Of a stretch of 10,858 nt of DNA, positions 1 to 5,894 are shown one piece after another. The stretch comes from Robiginitomaculum sp. (GTDB lineage: Bacteria > Pseudomonadota > Alphaproteobacteria > Caulobacterales > Maricaulaceae), in the NCBI GenBank assembly GCA_026993275.1, contig JALWUB010000477.1, forward strand, positions 1-10,858. Direction: 5' to 3'. Within the stretch, counting starts at the first letter, position 1, and every line of letters begins with the position of its first letter. Under the pieces are notes generated by a model. The model saw nothing but the letters and a program-made list of their open reading frames with translations, did not search any database and was not told where the DNA came from. Both the position numbers and the translations under genes were made by a program.

Positions 1-37
1 TAAGTCTTGGGCACACACCAGTAGCGGAGCAAACTCC

Positions 38-997
38 ATGACCAAGCCCTTGCGCGTTGCCGTGCAGATGGACCCGATCGCGGATGTGGATGTCGAGGGC
101 GACACCAGTTTCGCCATGATCGAGGAAGCGCAAAGGCGCGGCGCAAGCGTCTGGACTTATGGCCCGCAAGCGCTGAGTTATGATGAGGGCCGCGTCCTTG
201 CCCGTGCCCGCCCGGTGACCGTGAGCCGCGATACGCGCCCCCATGCGCAAGAGGGGGACGAGACGGTGCTGGACTTGCGCGATGACGTGGACGTGGTGCT
301 GATGCGCCAGGACCCGCCCTTCGACATGGCCTATATCACCGCCGCGCACCTGCTGGAACTGCTGGCGCCGGACACTCTGGTGGTCAATGATCCGGCCTGG
401 GTGCGCTCGTCGCCGGAAAAGCTGTTCCCGCTCGATTTTGCCGCCTTCATGCCGCCGACCATGATCAGCCGCGACCAGCGCGCCATCAGCGCATTTCGCG
501 CCCGCCATGGCGACATCATCATCAAGCCGCTGTATGGCAATGGCGGCGCCGGGATTTTCCTGCTCAAGGCTGGCGACAGCAATTTTTCGGCGCTTCTGGA
601 AACCTTCTTTGCCATCAGCCGCGAGCCGGTCATGGTGCAGGCCTTTCTGCCTGCGGTGGCCGAGGGCGACAAGCGCATCCTGCTGGTCGATGGCGCGCTG
701 GTGGGCGCGTTCAACCGCCTGCCGCAAAAGGGCGAGACGCGCTCCAACATGCATGTGGGCGGCACCGCTGCGCCGGTGGAGCTGACCGATCGCGACCGGC
801 AGATTTGCGCCGCCCTGGGGCCGGTGCTGAAACAGCGCGGCCTTCTCTTTGTCGGCATAGACGTCATTGGCGGCATGCTGACCGAGATCAATGTGACCTC
901 GCCCACCGGCGTGCGCGAACTCAAGCGCTTTACCGGCATTGATGCCATGGTGCCGTTCTGGGACGCCATAGAGAGCCGCCTTGCCGGGCGCGCCTGA
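38..997 (+). CDS. gshB: Glutathione synthase (GshB, ATP-grasp)
   Basis: The product is a 319-residue cytosolic enzyme that joins gamma-glutamylcysteine and glycine with ATP to make glutathione, the second step of the pathway. Length and layout match prokaryotic glutathione synthases (about 315 residues). Visible are the N-terminal substrate domain with [12 protein letters not shown] (89-100), the ATP-grasp glycine-rich loop [14 protein letters not shown] (161-174), the EGDKRIL strand (209-215), the RSNMHVGG segment (235-242), and the metal and ATP ligand region [13 protein letters not shown] (282-294). The ATG at 38 is preceded by GGAG at 26-29 with 8-nt spacing, which supports this start. 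The first 37 bases hold no gene; a TAA at 1-3 might end an upstream gene but this cannot be judged. The next gene starts inside the last codons of this one, so the two are probably co-transcribed. Confidence is high because several family motifs are intact. Confidence 0.96.
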   Translation: MTKPLRVAVQMDPIADVDVEGDTSFAMIEEAQRRGASVWTYGPQALSYDEGRVLARARPVTVSRDTRPHAQEGDETVLDLRDDVDVVLMRQDPPFDMAYITAAHLLELLAPDTLVVNDPAWVRSSPEKLFPLDFAAFMPPTMISRDQRAISAFRARHGDIIIKPLYGNGGAGIFLLKAGDSNFSALLETFFAISREPVMVQAFLPAVAEGDKRILLVDGALVGAFNRLPQKGETRSNMHVGGTAAPVELTDRDRQICAALGPVLKQRGLLFVGIDVIGGMLTEINVTSPTGVRELKRFTGIDAMVPFWDAIESRLAGRA

Positions 998-2120
998 AGC
1001 CAGGCCCCCGGCGCTGGTGCTGGCGCTGGCCTTTGCCATTGCCTCCTGCGCCACGCCCGCCACGGCCCCGCCCGGGGTGAGCAAGGCCGGGCGCGCGGCG
1101 GAGGTCTTGCACCAGCGCGAAATGGCCTTGCAGGAGGATCTGGCCAAGAGCGTGCGCCTCAACACCATCGGCTTTGCCCTGGAGCGCGCCAATGCGCCGC
1201 TCTGCCCCGGCACGCGGCCGCTTTATGGCTTTGGCGTCCACGACCGGTTCAGCTATGAGGGCAAGTTTGCCAAGGCGGCACAGGCGCTCTACCGGTTTTC
1301 CGCCCTGCCGCGGGTATCCTATGTCATCGCCGGCTCGCCCGCGGCCCGGGCCGGGCTGAAGGCTGGCGATGAAATCGCCGCGCTGGATGGCCAGCCGGTC
1401 CAGGACGGCAAAACCGCTCTGCAGGCCTTTCTCAAGGCCTTGCGCGCCAAAAAGGGAAAAACGGCCAGGGTGCAGGTGCGCCGCGGCGGGCAGCGCCTGG
1501 ATATCGCCATGACGCCGGTGAAGGTGTGCGACATTGCCATTGGCCGCACCTCCAGCCCGGCAATCAATGCACGCACCTGGCCACGGGCGATCCTCGTCAA
1601 TGACGGCCTGCTGCGCTTTGTGCGCAATGACAATGAGCTGGCCCTGGTGCTGGCGCACGAGCTGGCGCATTTTGCCATGGGGCATATCCGCGCCGAGGGG
1701 CGCAATATCAGCGCCGGGTTTGCCGCCGGTCTGGCGCTGGACGTGGCGCTCTTTACCGCAGGCATCATCGTGCCGGCATTGTTCACCCAGGCCGGGGCCG
1801 GGGCCGCCTATGTGGCCTATTCCGCCGATTTCGAGCGTGAGGCCGATTATGTTGGCGCCTATTATCTCGTCCGCGCCGGGTTTGACCCCCGGCCCGCAGA
1901 GGCCTTCTGGCGGCGCATGGGGGCCGAAAACCCCGGCGTCATAGACCGGCGCAGCAGCCACCCGCCCACGGCGGAGCGCTTTGTGGCGCTGCGCAAGACA
2001 CTCGCCGAGATCGCCAGAAAGCAGGCTGAGGGAAAGCCATTGATCCCCAATGTCAAACCGGGACGCAAACCCTTGCATGAACGCCCCCCGGCCCGGCATT
2101 TGCCGGACGAGGCGCAGTGA
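981..2120 (+). CDS. PDZ-M48 family metalloprotease, predicted lipoprotein
   Basis: The 379-residue product is a predicted zinc metallopeptidase of the M48 (Ste24/HtpX/BepA-like) clan attached to the membrane as a lipoprotein. The start is taken as TTG at 981, which overlaps gshB by 17 bp. It gives a short N-region with Arg8, a hydrophobic stretch (11-21) and a lipobox-like I-A-S-C with Cys23. Residues about 110-182 form a PDZ-like domain ([18 protein letters not shown]). The protease domain follows, with the zinc motif HELAH at 226-230, a hydrophobic segment at about 244-278, the third zinc ligand region FEREADY with Glu287, and the M48-typical SSHPPTAER (325-333). The envelope location and a role in protein quality control are inferences from the family; the substrate cannot be told. 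A later GTG at 1017 would remove the charged N-region and is less likely. No clear Shine-Dalgarno sequence is seen, so translation may be coupled to gshB. Confidence 0.88.
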   Translation: MPGAPEARPPALVLALAFAIASCATPATAPPGVSKAGRAAEVLHQREMALQEDLAKSVRLNTIGFALERANAPLCPGTRPLYGFGVHDRFSYEGKFAKAAQALYRFSALPRVSYVIAGSPAARAGLKAGDEIAALDGQPVQDGKTALQAFLKALRAKKGKTARVQVRRGGQRLDIAMTPVKVCDIAIGRTSSPAINARTWPRAILVNDGLLRFVRNDNELALVLAHELAHFAMGHIRAEGRNISAGFAAGLALDVALFTAGIIVPALFTQAGAGAAYVAYSADFEREADYVGAYYLVRAGFDPRPAEAFWRRMGAENPGVIDRRSSHPPTAERFVALRKTLAEIARKQAEGKPLIPNVKPGRKPLHERPPARHLPDEAQ

Positions 2121-2130
2121 CTGCCTGCCT

Positions 2131-2140
2131 CCGGATCCGG
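2131..2140. repeat. 10-bp perfect palindrome after the protease gene
   Basis: CCGGATCCGG is a perfect palindrome 10 bp after the stop codon of the protease gene. No T-tract follows, so it does not look like an intrinsic terminator. Its role is unknown. Confidence 0.3.
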
Positions 2141-2197
2141 TTCGCAGTGTTCAAAAATGTGCCTCTAAAAAAACCTTTTGCTACTTTCCCCTGGGGA

Positions 2198-2325
2198 TAG
2201 AGCACTTCCCGAAAAAGCCTGTCCCGGACACTGATCCGGGATGGGAACCGGTTTTCGGACAAGAAGTGCGGCAAAACAATAGGATAGAGCGCGGTTTTGA
2301 TTCTATCAAAACGTGAAGCGCTCTA
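2198..2325. repeat. RIME-like dispersed palindromic repeat element
   Basis: This 128-bp non-coding element is bounded by inverted 6-bp ends, TAGAGC (2198-2203) and GCTCTA (2320-2325), and contains two large palindromes. In the first, 2202-2215 (GCACTTCCCGAAAA) pairs with 2252-2258 and 2263-2269 with a 4-nt bulge; a second hairpin is nested in its loop (TCCCGGA 2222-2228 with TCCGGGA 2235-2241). The second palindrome is near-symmetric: TAGAGCGC (2285-2292) pairs with GCGCTCTA (2318-2325) and GTTTTGAT (2294-2301) with ATCAAAAC (2305-2312). The layout of two palindromes with GAAAA/TTTTC arms and AGAGC...GCTCT ends resembles the intergenic mosaic elements (RIME) common in Hyphomicrobiales genomes. 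That match is from memory of the consensus, not a search. It lies between the protease gene and the cas operon and might end or stabilise transcripts. Confidence 0.72.
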
Positions 2326-2372
2326 GCGGTGTTGTTTGCAATTCCGCAAAGGACTTTCAGGGGGTATCTGGG

Positions 2373-2415
2373 GCGCGCAAAGGAGCTTTCCTTGCAGCGC
2401 TGAAGGGCTGCAAGG
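2373..2415. repeat. Two overlapping, mutually exclusive hairpins
   Basis: CCTTGCAGC (2390-2398) pairs perfectly with GCTGCAAGG (2407-2415) across an 8-nt loop. Nearly the same bases (2389-2400) can instead pair upstream: GGA 2382-2384 with TCC 2389-2391, GCAA 2377-2380 with TTGC 2392-2395 and GCGC 2373-2376 with 2397-2400, with two single-base bulges. Only one of the two can form at a time. No T-run follows, so a simple terminator is unlikely. Confidence 0.45.
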
Positions 2416-2471
2416 CTATACAGGGCCTTGATTCACAATCTCATTCGCGTGTGCTGAGCCCTTCTTGGGAG

Positions 2472-2535
2472 CCCCGCACATCCTGATTATCCATCCTGGT
2501 GCATGTGCGGGGATAGCCTGACTTTATCCCCGCAC
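2472..2535. repeat. Three-armed inverted repeat with alternative pairing
   Basis: The arm ATGTGCGGGG (2503-2512) is the perfect complement of CCCCGCACAT at 2472-2481. Its extended form GTGCGGGGATA (2505-2515) is the perfect complement of TATCCCCGCAC at 2525-2535, giving an 11-bp stem with a 9-nt loop. The middle arm therefore can pair left or right but not both, an arrangement like an attenuator or a set of protein-binding half-sites. No U-tract follows the second hairpin. The function is unknown; it lies about 350-410 bp upstream of cas3. Confidence 0.5.
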
Positions 2536-2612
2536 AAAGTGGCCCGAAGTGGCTTGAAATGGTTTGCTTATTCACCGGTTCTGGTTCGAAAGTGTCCGAA
2601 ACTGGCCTGTGA

Positions 2613-2663
2613 ATGGCCTGCCCCATGGCCCGCTCGTGACAAAAAACAGGACATGCAGGCCAT
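2613..2663. repeat. 9-bp inverted repeat next to a possible ribosome binding site
   Basis: ATGGCCTGC at 2613-2621 is the exact complement of GCAGGCCAT at 2655-2663, with 33 nt between. A competing pair, CATGGCC 2624-2630 with GGCCATG 2658-2664, shares the right arm. The right arm abuts a GGAGG at 2664-2668, so in RNA it could influence access to that site. Confidence 0.35.
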
Positions 2664-2672
2664 GGAGGGACC

Positions 2673-2759
2673 ATGCCGAAGTGCACTCTTCGCTTTGAGC
2701 ACGTCGAAGAGCCAGTGCATCTGGATCTGGGCTCGATTGATTGGCCCATGCTGCGCTGA
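2673..2759 (+). CDS. Doubtful 28-residue small ORF
   Basis: An ATG at 2673 opens a 28-codon frame ending in TGA at 2757-2759 (N-terminus MPKCTLRFEHVEEPVHL, with a following LDLGSIDWPMLR). GGAGG at 2664-2668 sits 4 nt upstream, a somewhat tight but usable Shine-Dalgarno spacing. The composition is more protein-like than the overlapping longer frames, being acidic and hydrophobic in alternation. An in-frame stop at 2637-2639 rules out a longer upstream extension. I recognise no family. It could be a small protein, a leader peptide, a gene remnant or chance; chance is a real possibility at this length. Confidence 0.22.
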   Translation: MPKCTLRFEHVEEPVHLDLGSIDWPMLR

Positions 2760-2810
2760 ACAGGGGGATCGTGCAGGGCAATGCGTCTTGTGTTGCAGGG
2801 TCAATGACCG

Positions 2811-2842
2811 TTCGTTCGATCATGCCTTTTCCTGTATACAAT
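2811..2842 (+). promoter_or_regulatory. Candidate cas promoter / TGTATACA palindrome
   Basis: The AT-richer patch just before the operon contains TATACA (2835-2840, overlapped by TACAAT 2837-2842), a plausible -10 box, with only a weak -35 candidate TTCGTT at 2811-2816 (18-bp spacing). The 8-bp palindrome TGTATACA at 2833-2840 covers the -10 box and could be an operator half-site. This is the best promoter-like site before cas3, but the -35 match is poor. Confidence 0.3.
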
Positions 2843-2883
2843 TTTGGGGTATGTGATGTGGCGGCACTCTCCCATAGGGCGAG

Positions 2884-5229
2884 GTGTCCAGCTGGATGAG
2901 GGGCGGCCCCCGGCTCCAGCGCTTCTTGAGGCTGTTGGCTCATGGAGGAGGTTGCCGCATAGCCTATCTTCCCAACACCCCTCTTTACGCCCACTCGACC
3001 GTCCGGGAGGATCAGGCCGACTGGGAGCCGCTGAGCGAACACCTGGAAAAGGTCGGCGTGCATGCCGGTGCGAACGCCAGCGGTTTTGACGCAGCGCCTT
3101 GGGGAGACTATGCCGGGAGGCTGCATGATCTGGGCAAGGCCAAGCCCGGTTTTCAGGCCTATTTGCGCGGCGAGCGCGGCTCGGAGCCCCATAGCGGCGA
3201 AGGCGCGCGATATGCACTTGAACATTTGGGCGGCCTGCCGGGCAAGCTGATTGCCTATTGCATTGCCGGCCACCATGCGGGCCTGGCCAATGGCGGGGAC
3301 GCGATCAGTGAGGCGCGGCCTCCGACGCCCTTGAAGTCGCGTCTTGAAAAAGCCAGTGCCATGGAACTGCCTCCCTGGCTGGAGCTGGCGCCGCCCAACA
3401 CGCTGCCCTCCCCGCTCAAGGGATTTGGAGAGGCAGACCCCTTTTGCTATTTTCGCCTGCATTTTTTTACCCGCATGCTGTTCTCGGCGCTGGTGGATGC
3501 AGATTTTCTGGAGACGGAAGCCTTTTATGACCGAATCGAAAGGCGCGCCCGGCACCGGGGATGGCATGGCGCGCTTGCGGATTTGCGCGATGCCCTGAAC
3601 GCCCGCCTTGCGGCCTTTGGGCCGCCAGAAGGCACAGTGAACACCCTGCGTGCCGAAATCCTGGATCACGCCCGTGCCCAGGCGAGTTCAGAACCGGGCC
3701 TGTTCAGCCTTACCGTGCCCACTGGAGGCGGCAAGACGCTGTCATCGCTGGCCTTCGCCCTGGATCATGCATTGCACCATGGGCTTGAGCGGGTGATTTA
3801 CGTCATCCCCTACACCTCCATTGTCGAGCAGACTGCCCAGGTGTTCCGCGAGGCGCTCCGGGACGATGATGCGGTCCTGGAACACCATGCCAGTTTCAAC
3901 TGGGAGGGTGTTGAAGACCGCAGGGAAGAAGAGCGTTTGCGGCTGGCGGCGCAGAACTGGGACCGCCCGGTAGTGGTCACCACGGCGGTGCAGTTCTTTG
4001 AAAGCCTCTATGCCAACCGTCCCTCCAAATGCCGCAAACTGCACCGGCTCGCCCGTTCGGTGATCGTGCTGGACGAGGCCCAGACCCTGCCCCTGCGCCT
4101 GTTGCGTCCGTGCCTGGCGGCGCTGCAGGAACTGAGCAGGGGATACGGCGCCAGCGTGGTGCTGTGCACCGCAACCCAGCCAGCCCTGATCAGGGAAGAC
4201 GGCTTTGGCGCTCCCGAAGCCCTGTTGCGCAAGGACGTGCGCGAACTGGCCCCCGACCCGCCGCGCCTCTATGAGGTCTTGCGGCGGGTCCGGGTGCGTG
4301 ATGCCGGTGCCCTTGATGACGCGGCTTTGGCTGAGCGGGCATGCGAACAGGACCAGTGCCTGGTCATTCTCAACAATATCCGCCACGCCCAGGCGCTTTA
4401 TCGGCGTCTCCGCGACCTGCCAGACGCCTGCCATCTGAGCACGCGCATGACCGCCGCGCACCGGCGTGCCGTCCTGAAAATGGTAAAAGGCAGGCTCAGC
4501 GCGGGCCAGCCCGTGCGCCTGGTCTCTACCTCGGTGGTCGAAGCCGGGGTGGATGTGGACTTTCCGCAGGTCTGGCGTGAGGCGGCCGGCATCGATTCCA
4601 TCGCCCAGGCTGCCGGGCGCTGCAACCGTGAAGGGCGGCGGCAGAACGCCGACGTGTTCGTGTTTCGCACCACGGAGGACTTCCCGCCGCCTGCGGACCT
4701 GAAACAGTTTGCCACTGTCGGCGCCGAAGTGCTGGCCCGCCATGACGACCCGTTATCCCTCGAGGCGGTGCGCGATTACTTCAGGCAGCTTTACTGGGAT
4801 CGCGGTCCTGCGGCGCTGGATGCGGCGGAGTCTGGCACGGTTCAGGGCATCATGCGGACACTGCAAAACGCCGGCAACCAGATGGATTTTCCCTTTGCCG
4901 ACATTGCTGCCGCCTTTCGCATGATCCCCGATGGCGGCGTGCCGCTCGTCATCATGGGCGGCGCATGGGGCGCGCCGGAAGAGTTGCTGCAGGACTTTGC
5001 CGCGCAGCAAGACCCTCATGCGGGCACCATTGCCCGCGCCTTGCAGGTCTATCAGGTGCAAATTCCGGAGAAGCGGCGCAAGGGCCTGATGGATGTTGGC
5101 GCGGCTGAAATCTGGTGCCCTGACCGTTTTGGCGAACAATTCGTGTTGCTGCGCAACAAGACGCTTTATGACGAAAACACCGGGCTTTCCTTCGAGGAGG
5201 CCTGGGATTTGGGAGGACTGATCTCATGA
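2884..5229 (+). CDS. cas3: Cas3 HD nuclease-helicase, type I-C
   Basis: The product is the type I effector nuclease, recruited by Cascade to an R-loop to nick, unwind and degrade target DNA. Numbered from GTG 2884 (781 residues), the N-terminal HD domain shows YAH with His37, HDLGK with His81-Asp82, GHHAGL with His130-His131, and Asp205 in LVDADF. The helicase domain has Walker [10 protein letters not shown] (277-285), PYTSIVEQT (309-317), DEAQ (397-400) as Walker B, LCTATQP (427-433), [13 protein letters not shown] (548-560) and [11 protein letters not shown] (575-585). The C-terminal domain follows to 781. Family members usually begin only a few residues before YAHS, so about 25 N-terminal residues are probably extra. 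Candidate starts are GTG 2884, ATG 2896, or an ATA at 2959 that alone has a strong Shine-Dalgarno sequence (GGAGGAGG 2944-2951, 7-nt spacing). The stop overlaps the cas5c start (ATGA). The function is certain; the start is not. Confidence 0.95.
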   Translation: MSSWMRGGPRLQRFLRLLAHGGGCRIAYLPNTPLYAHSTVREDQADWEPLSEHLEKVGVHAGANASGFDAAPWGDYAGRLHDLGKAKPGFQAYLRGERGSEPHSGEGARYALEHLGGLPGKLIAYCIAGHHAGLANGGDAISEARPPTPLKSRLEKASAMELPPWLELAPPNTLPSPLKGFGEADPFCYFRLHFFTRMLFSALVDADFLETEAFYDRIERRARHRGWHGALADLRDALNARLAAFGPPEGTVNTLRAEILDHARAQASSEPGLFSLTVPTGGGKTLSSLAFALDHALHHGLERVIYVIPYTSIVEQTAQVFREALRDDDAVLEHHASFNWEGVEDRREEERLRLAAQNWDRPVVVTTAVQFFESLYANRPSKCRKLHRLARSVIVLDEAQTLPLRLLRPCLAALQELSRGYGASVVLCTATQPALIREDGFGAPEALLRKDVRELAPDPPRLYEVLRRVRVRDAGALDDAALAERACEQDQCLVILNNIRHAQALYRRLRDLPDACHLSTRMTAAHRRAVLKMVKGRLSAGQPVRLVSTSVVEAGVDVDFPQVWREAAGIDSIAQAAGRCNREGRRQNADVFVFRTTEDFPPPADLKQFATVGAEVLARHDDPLSLEAVRDYFRQLYWDRGPAALDAAESGTVQGIMRTLQNAGNQMDFPFADIAAAFRMIPDGGVPLVIMGGAWGAPEELLQDFAAQQDPHAGTIARALQVYQVQIPEKRRKGLMDVGAAEIWCPDRFGEQFVLLRNKTLYDENTGLSFEEAWDLGGLIS

Positions 5230-5894
5230 GCTATGGCATCACACTGCAGGTCTGGGGTGATTATGCCTGTTTCACCCGGCCGGAAATGAAGGTGGAGCGC
5301 GTTTCCTATGACGTGATCACGCCCTCGGCGGCGCGGGGCATTCTGGAAGCAATCCACTGGAAACCGGCCATTCGCTGGGTGATCGACCGCATCCATGTGC
5401 TCAAGCCCATCCGCTTTGAAACCATCCGGCGCAATGAGGTGGGCAGCAAGATCCCGGCAGGCAAGGCGAAGAGCGCCATGAAGCGGGGCAGCCTTGCGGG
5501 CCTGCACCTGGTGGTCGATGAGGACCGCCAGCAGCGCGCCACCCTGGCCCTGCGCGATGTGGCCTATGCCATCGAGGCGCATTTCGAGATGACGCCGAAG
5601 GCCGGTGATGATGACAACCCCGCCAAGCATTACGAGATGTTTCGCCGCCGCGCCGAAAACGGCCAGTGCTTTCACCGCCCGGCGCTGGGTTGCCGCGAAT
5701 TTGCAGCGCATTTTGCCTGGGCAGATGCCGCACCGCCAACGCAATTGCCGCCGGACCAGCGCAATCGCGATCTGGGCTGGATGCTCTATGACATCGATTT
5801 CGATCATGGCCGCCGGGCGCAGTTTTTCCGCGCCCGCATGGAAGACGGCATTATCGACATTGCCCGCGCCCGCAAGGAGGGGCTGGTCAAATGA
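5226..5894 (+). CDS. cas5c: Cas5c (Cas5d), crRNA-processing endoribonuclease
   Basis: In type I-C, which lacks Cas6, Cas5c cuts the repeat hairpin of the pre-crRNA and stays bound to the 5' handle as part of Cascade. The 222-residue protein shows the RAMP fold signatures [20 protein letters not shown] (11-30), a glycine-containing [13 protein letters not shown] segment (35-47) and NPAKHYEMF (131-139). Lys134-His135 correspond to the catalytic Lys116-His117 of the Bacillus halodurans enzyme. The position of its catalytic Tyr46 is His44 here (alignment from memory through the WKP motif). ATG 5226 overlaps the cas3 stop by 4 bp and has GGGAGG at 5211-5216. Length is typical of the family. The downstream cas8c again overlaps by ATGA, so translational coupling is likely. 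Confidence 0.95.
   Translation: MSYGITLQVWGDYACFTRPEMKVERVSYDVITPSAARGILEAIHWKPAIRWVIDRIHVLKPIRFETIRRNEVGSKIPAGKAKSAMKRGSLAGLHLVVDEDRQQRATLALRDVAYAIEAHFEMTPKAGDDDNPAKHYEMFRRRAENGQCFHRPALGCREFAAHFAWADAAPPTQLPPDQRNRDLGWMLYDIDFDHGRRAQFFRARMEDGIIDIARARKEGLVK

Larger units (their letters stand above)
2326..2883. other. Gene-poor region upstream of the cas operon
   Basis: These 558 bases carry no ORF with protein-like composition: the longest + frame (2503-2856) is rich in Cys, Trp and Pro and resembles no family I know, and the minus-strand frames look the same. The stretch is unusually rich in short inverted repeats (listed separately) and in degenerate direct repeats such as CATCCTG at 2479-2485 and 2492-2498, or TGGCCTG at 2603-2609 and 2614-2620. 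The last 50 bases contain an AT-richer patch that may be the cas promoter. It could be the cas regulatory region, a small RNA locus, or decayed mobile DNA; the sequence alone does not decide. Confidence 0.55.

Noticed and set aside
930..2099. A 389-codon minus-strand frame opposite the M48 protease gene
   Set aside because: It is a high-GC antisense shadow of a clearly conserved gene with HELAH and PDZ motifs; the same holds for long minus-strand frames opposite cas3, cas8c and cas1.
2131..2325. Rho-independent terminator of the gshB-protease transcript
   Set aside because: The palindromes here are not followed by a T-run on the + strand; the repeat element could still end transcripts, but this is not shown by the sequence.
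2503..2856. A 117-codon + strand frame before cas3
   Set aside because: It has a composition unlike a protein (many Cys, Trp, Pro), crosses the hairpins and the probable promoter, and has no recognisable family.
4072..4083. DEAQ instead of DEAH/DExH in Walker B of Cas3
   Set aside because: Cas3 proteins of several subtypes carry variation at the last position of this motif and the acidic pair is intact, so it does not suggest inactivation.
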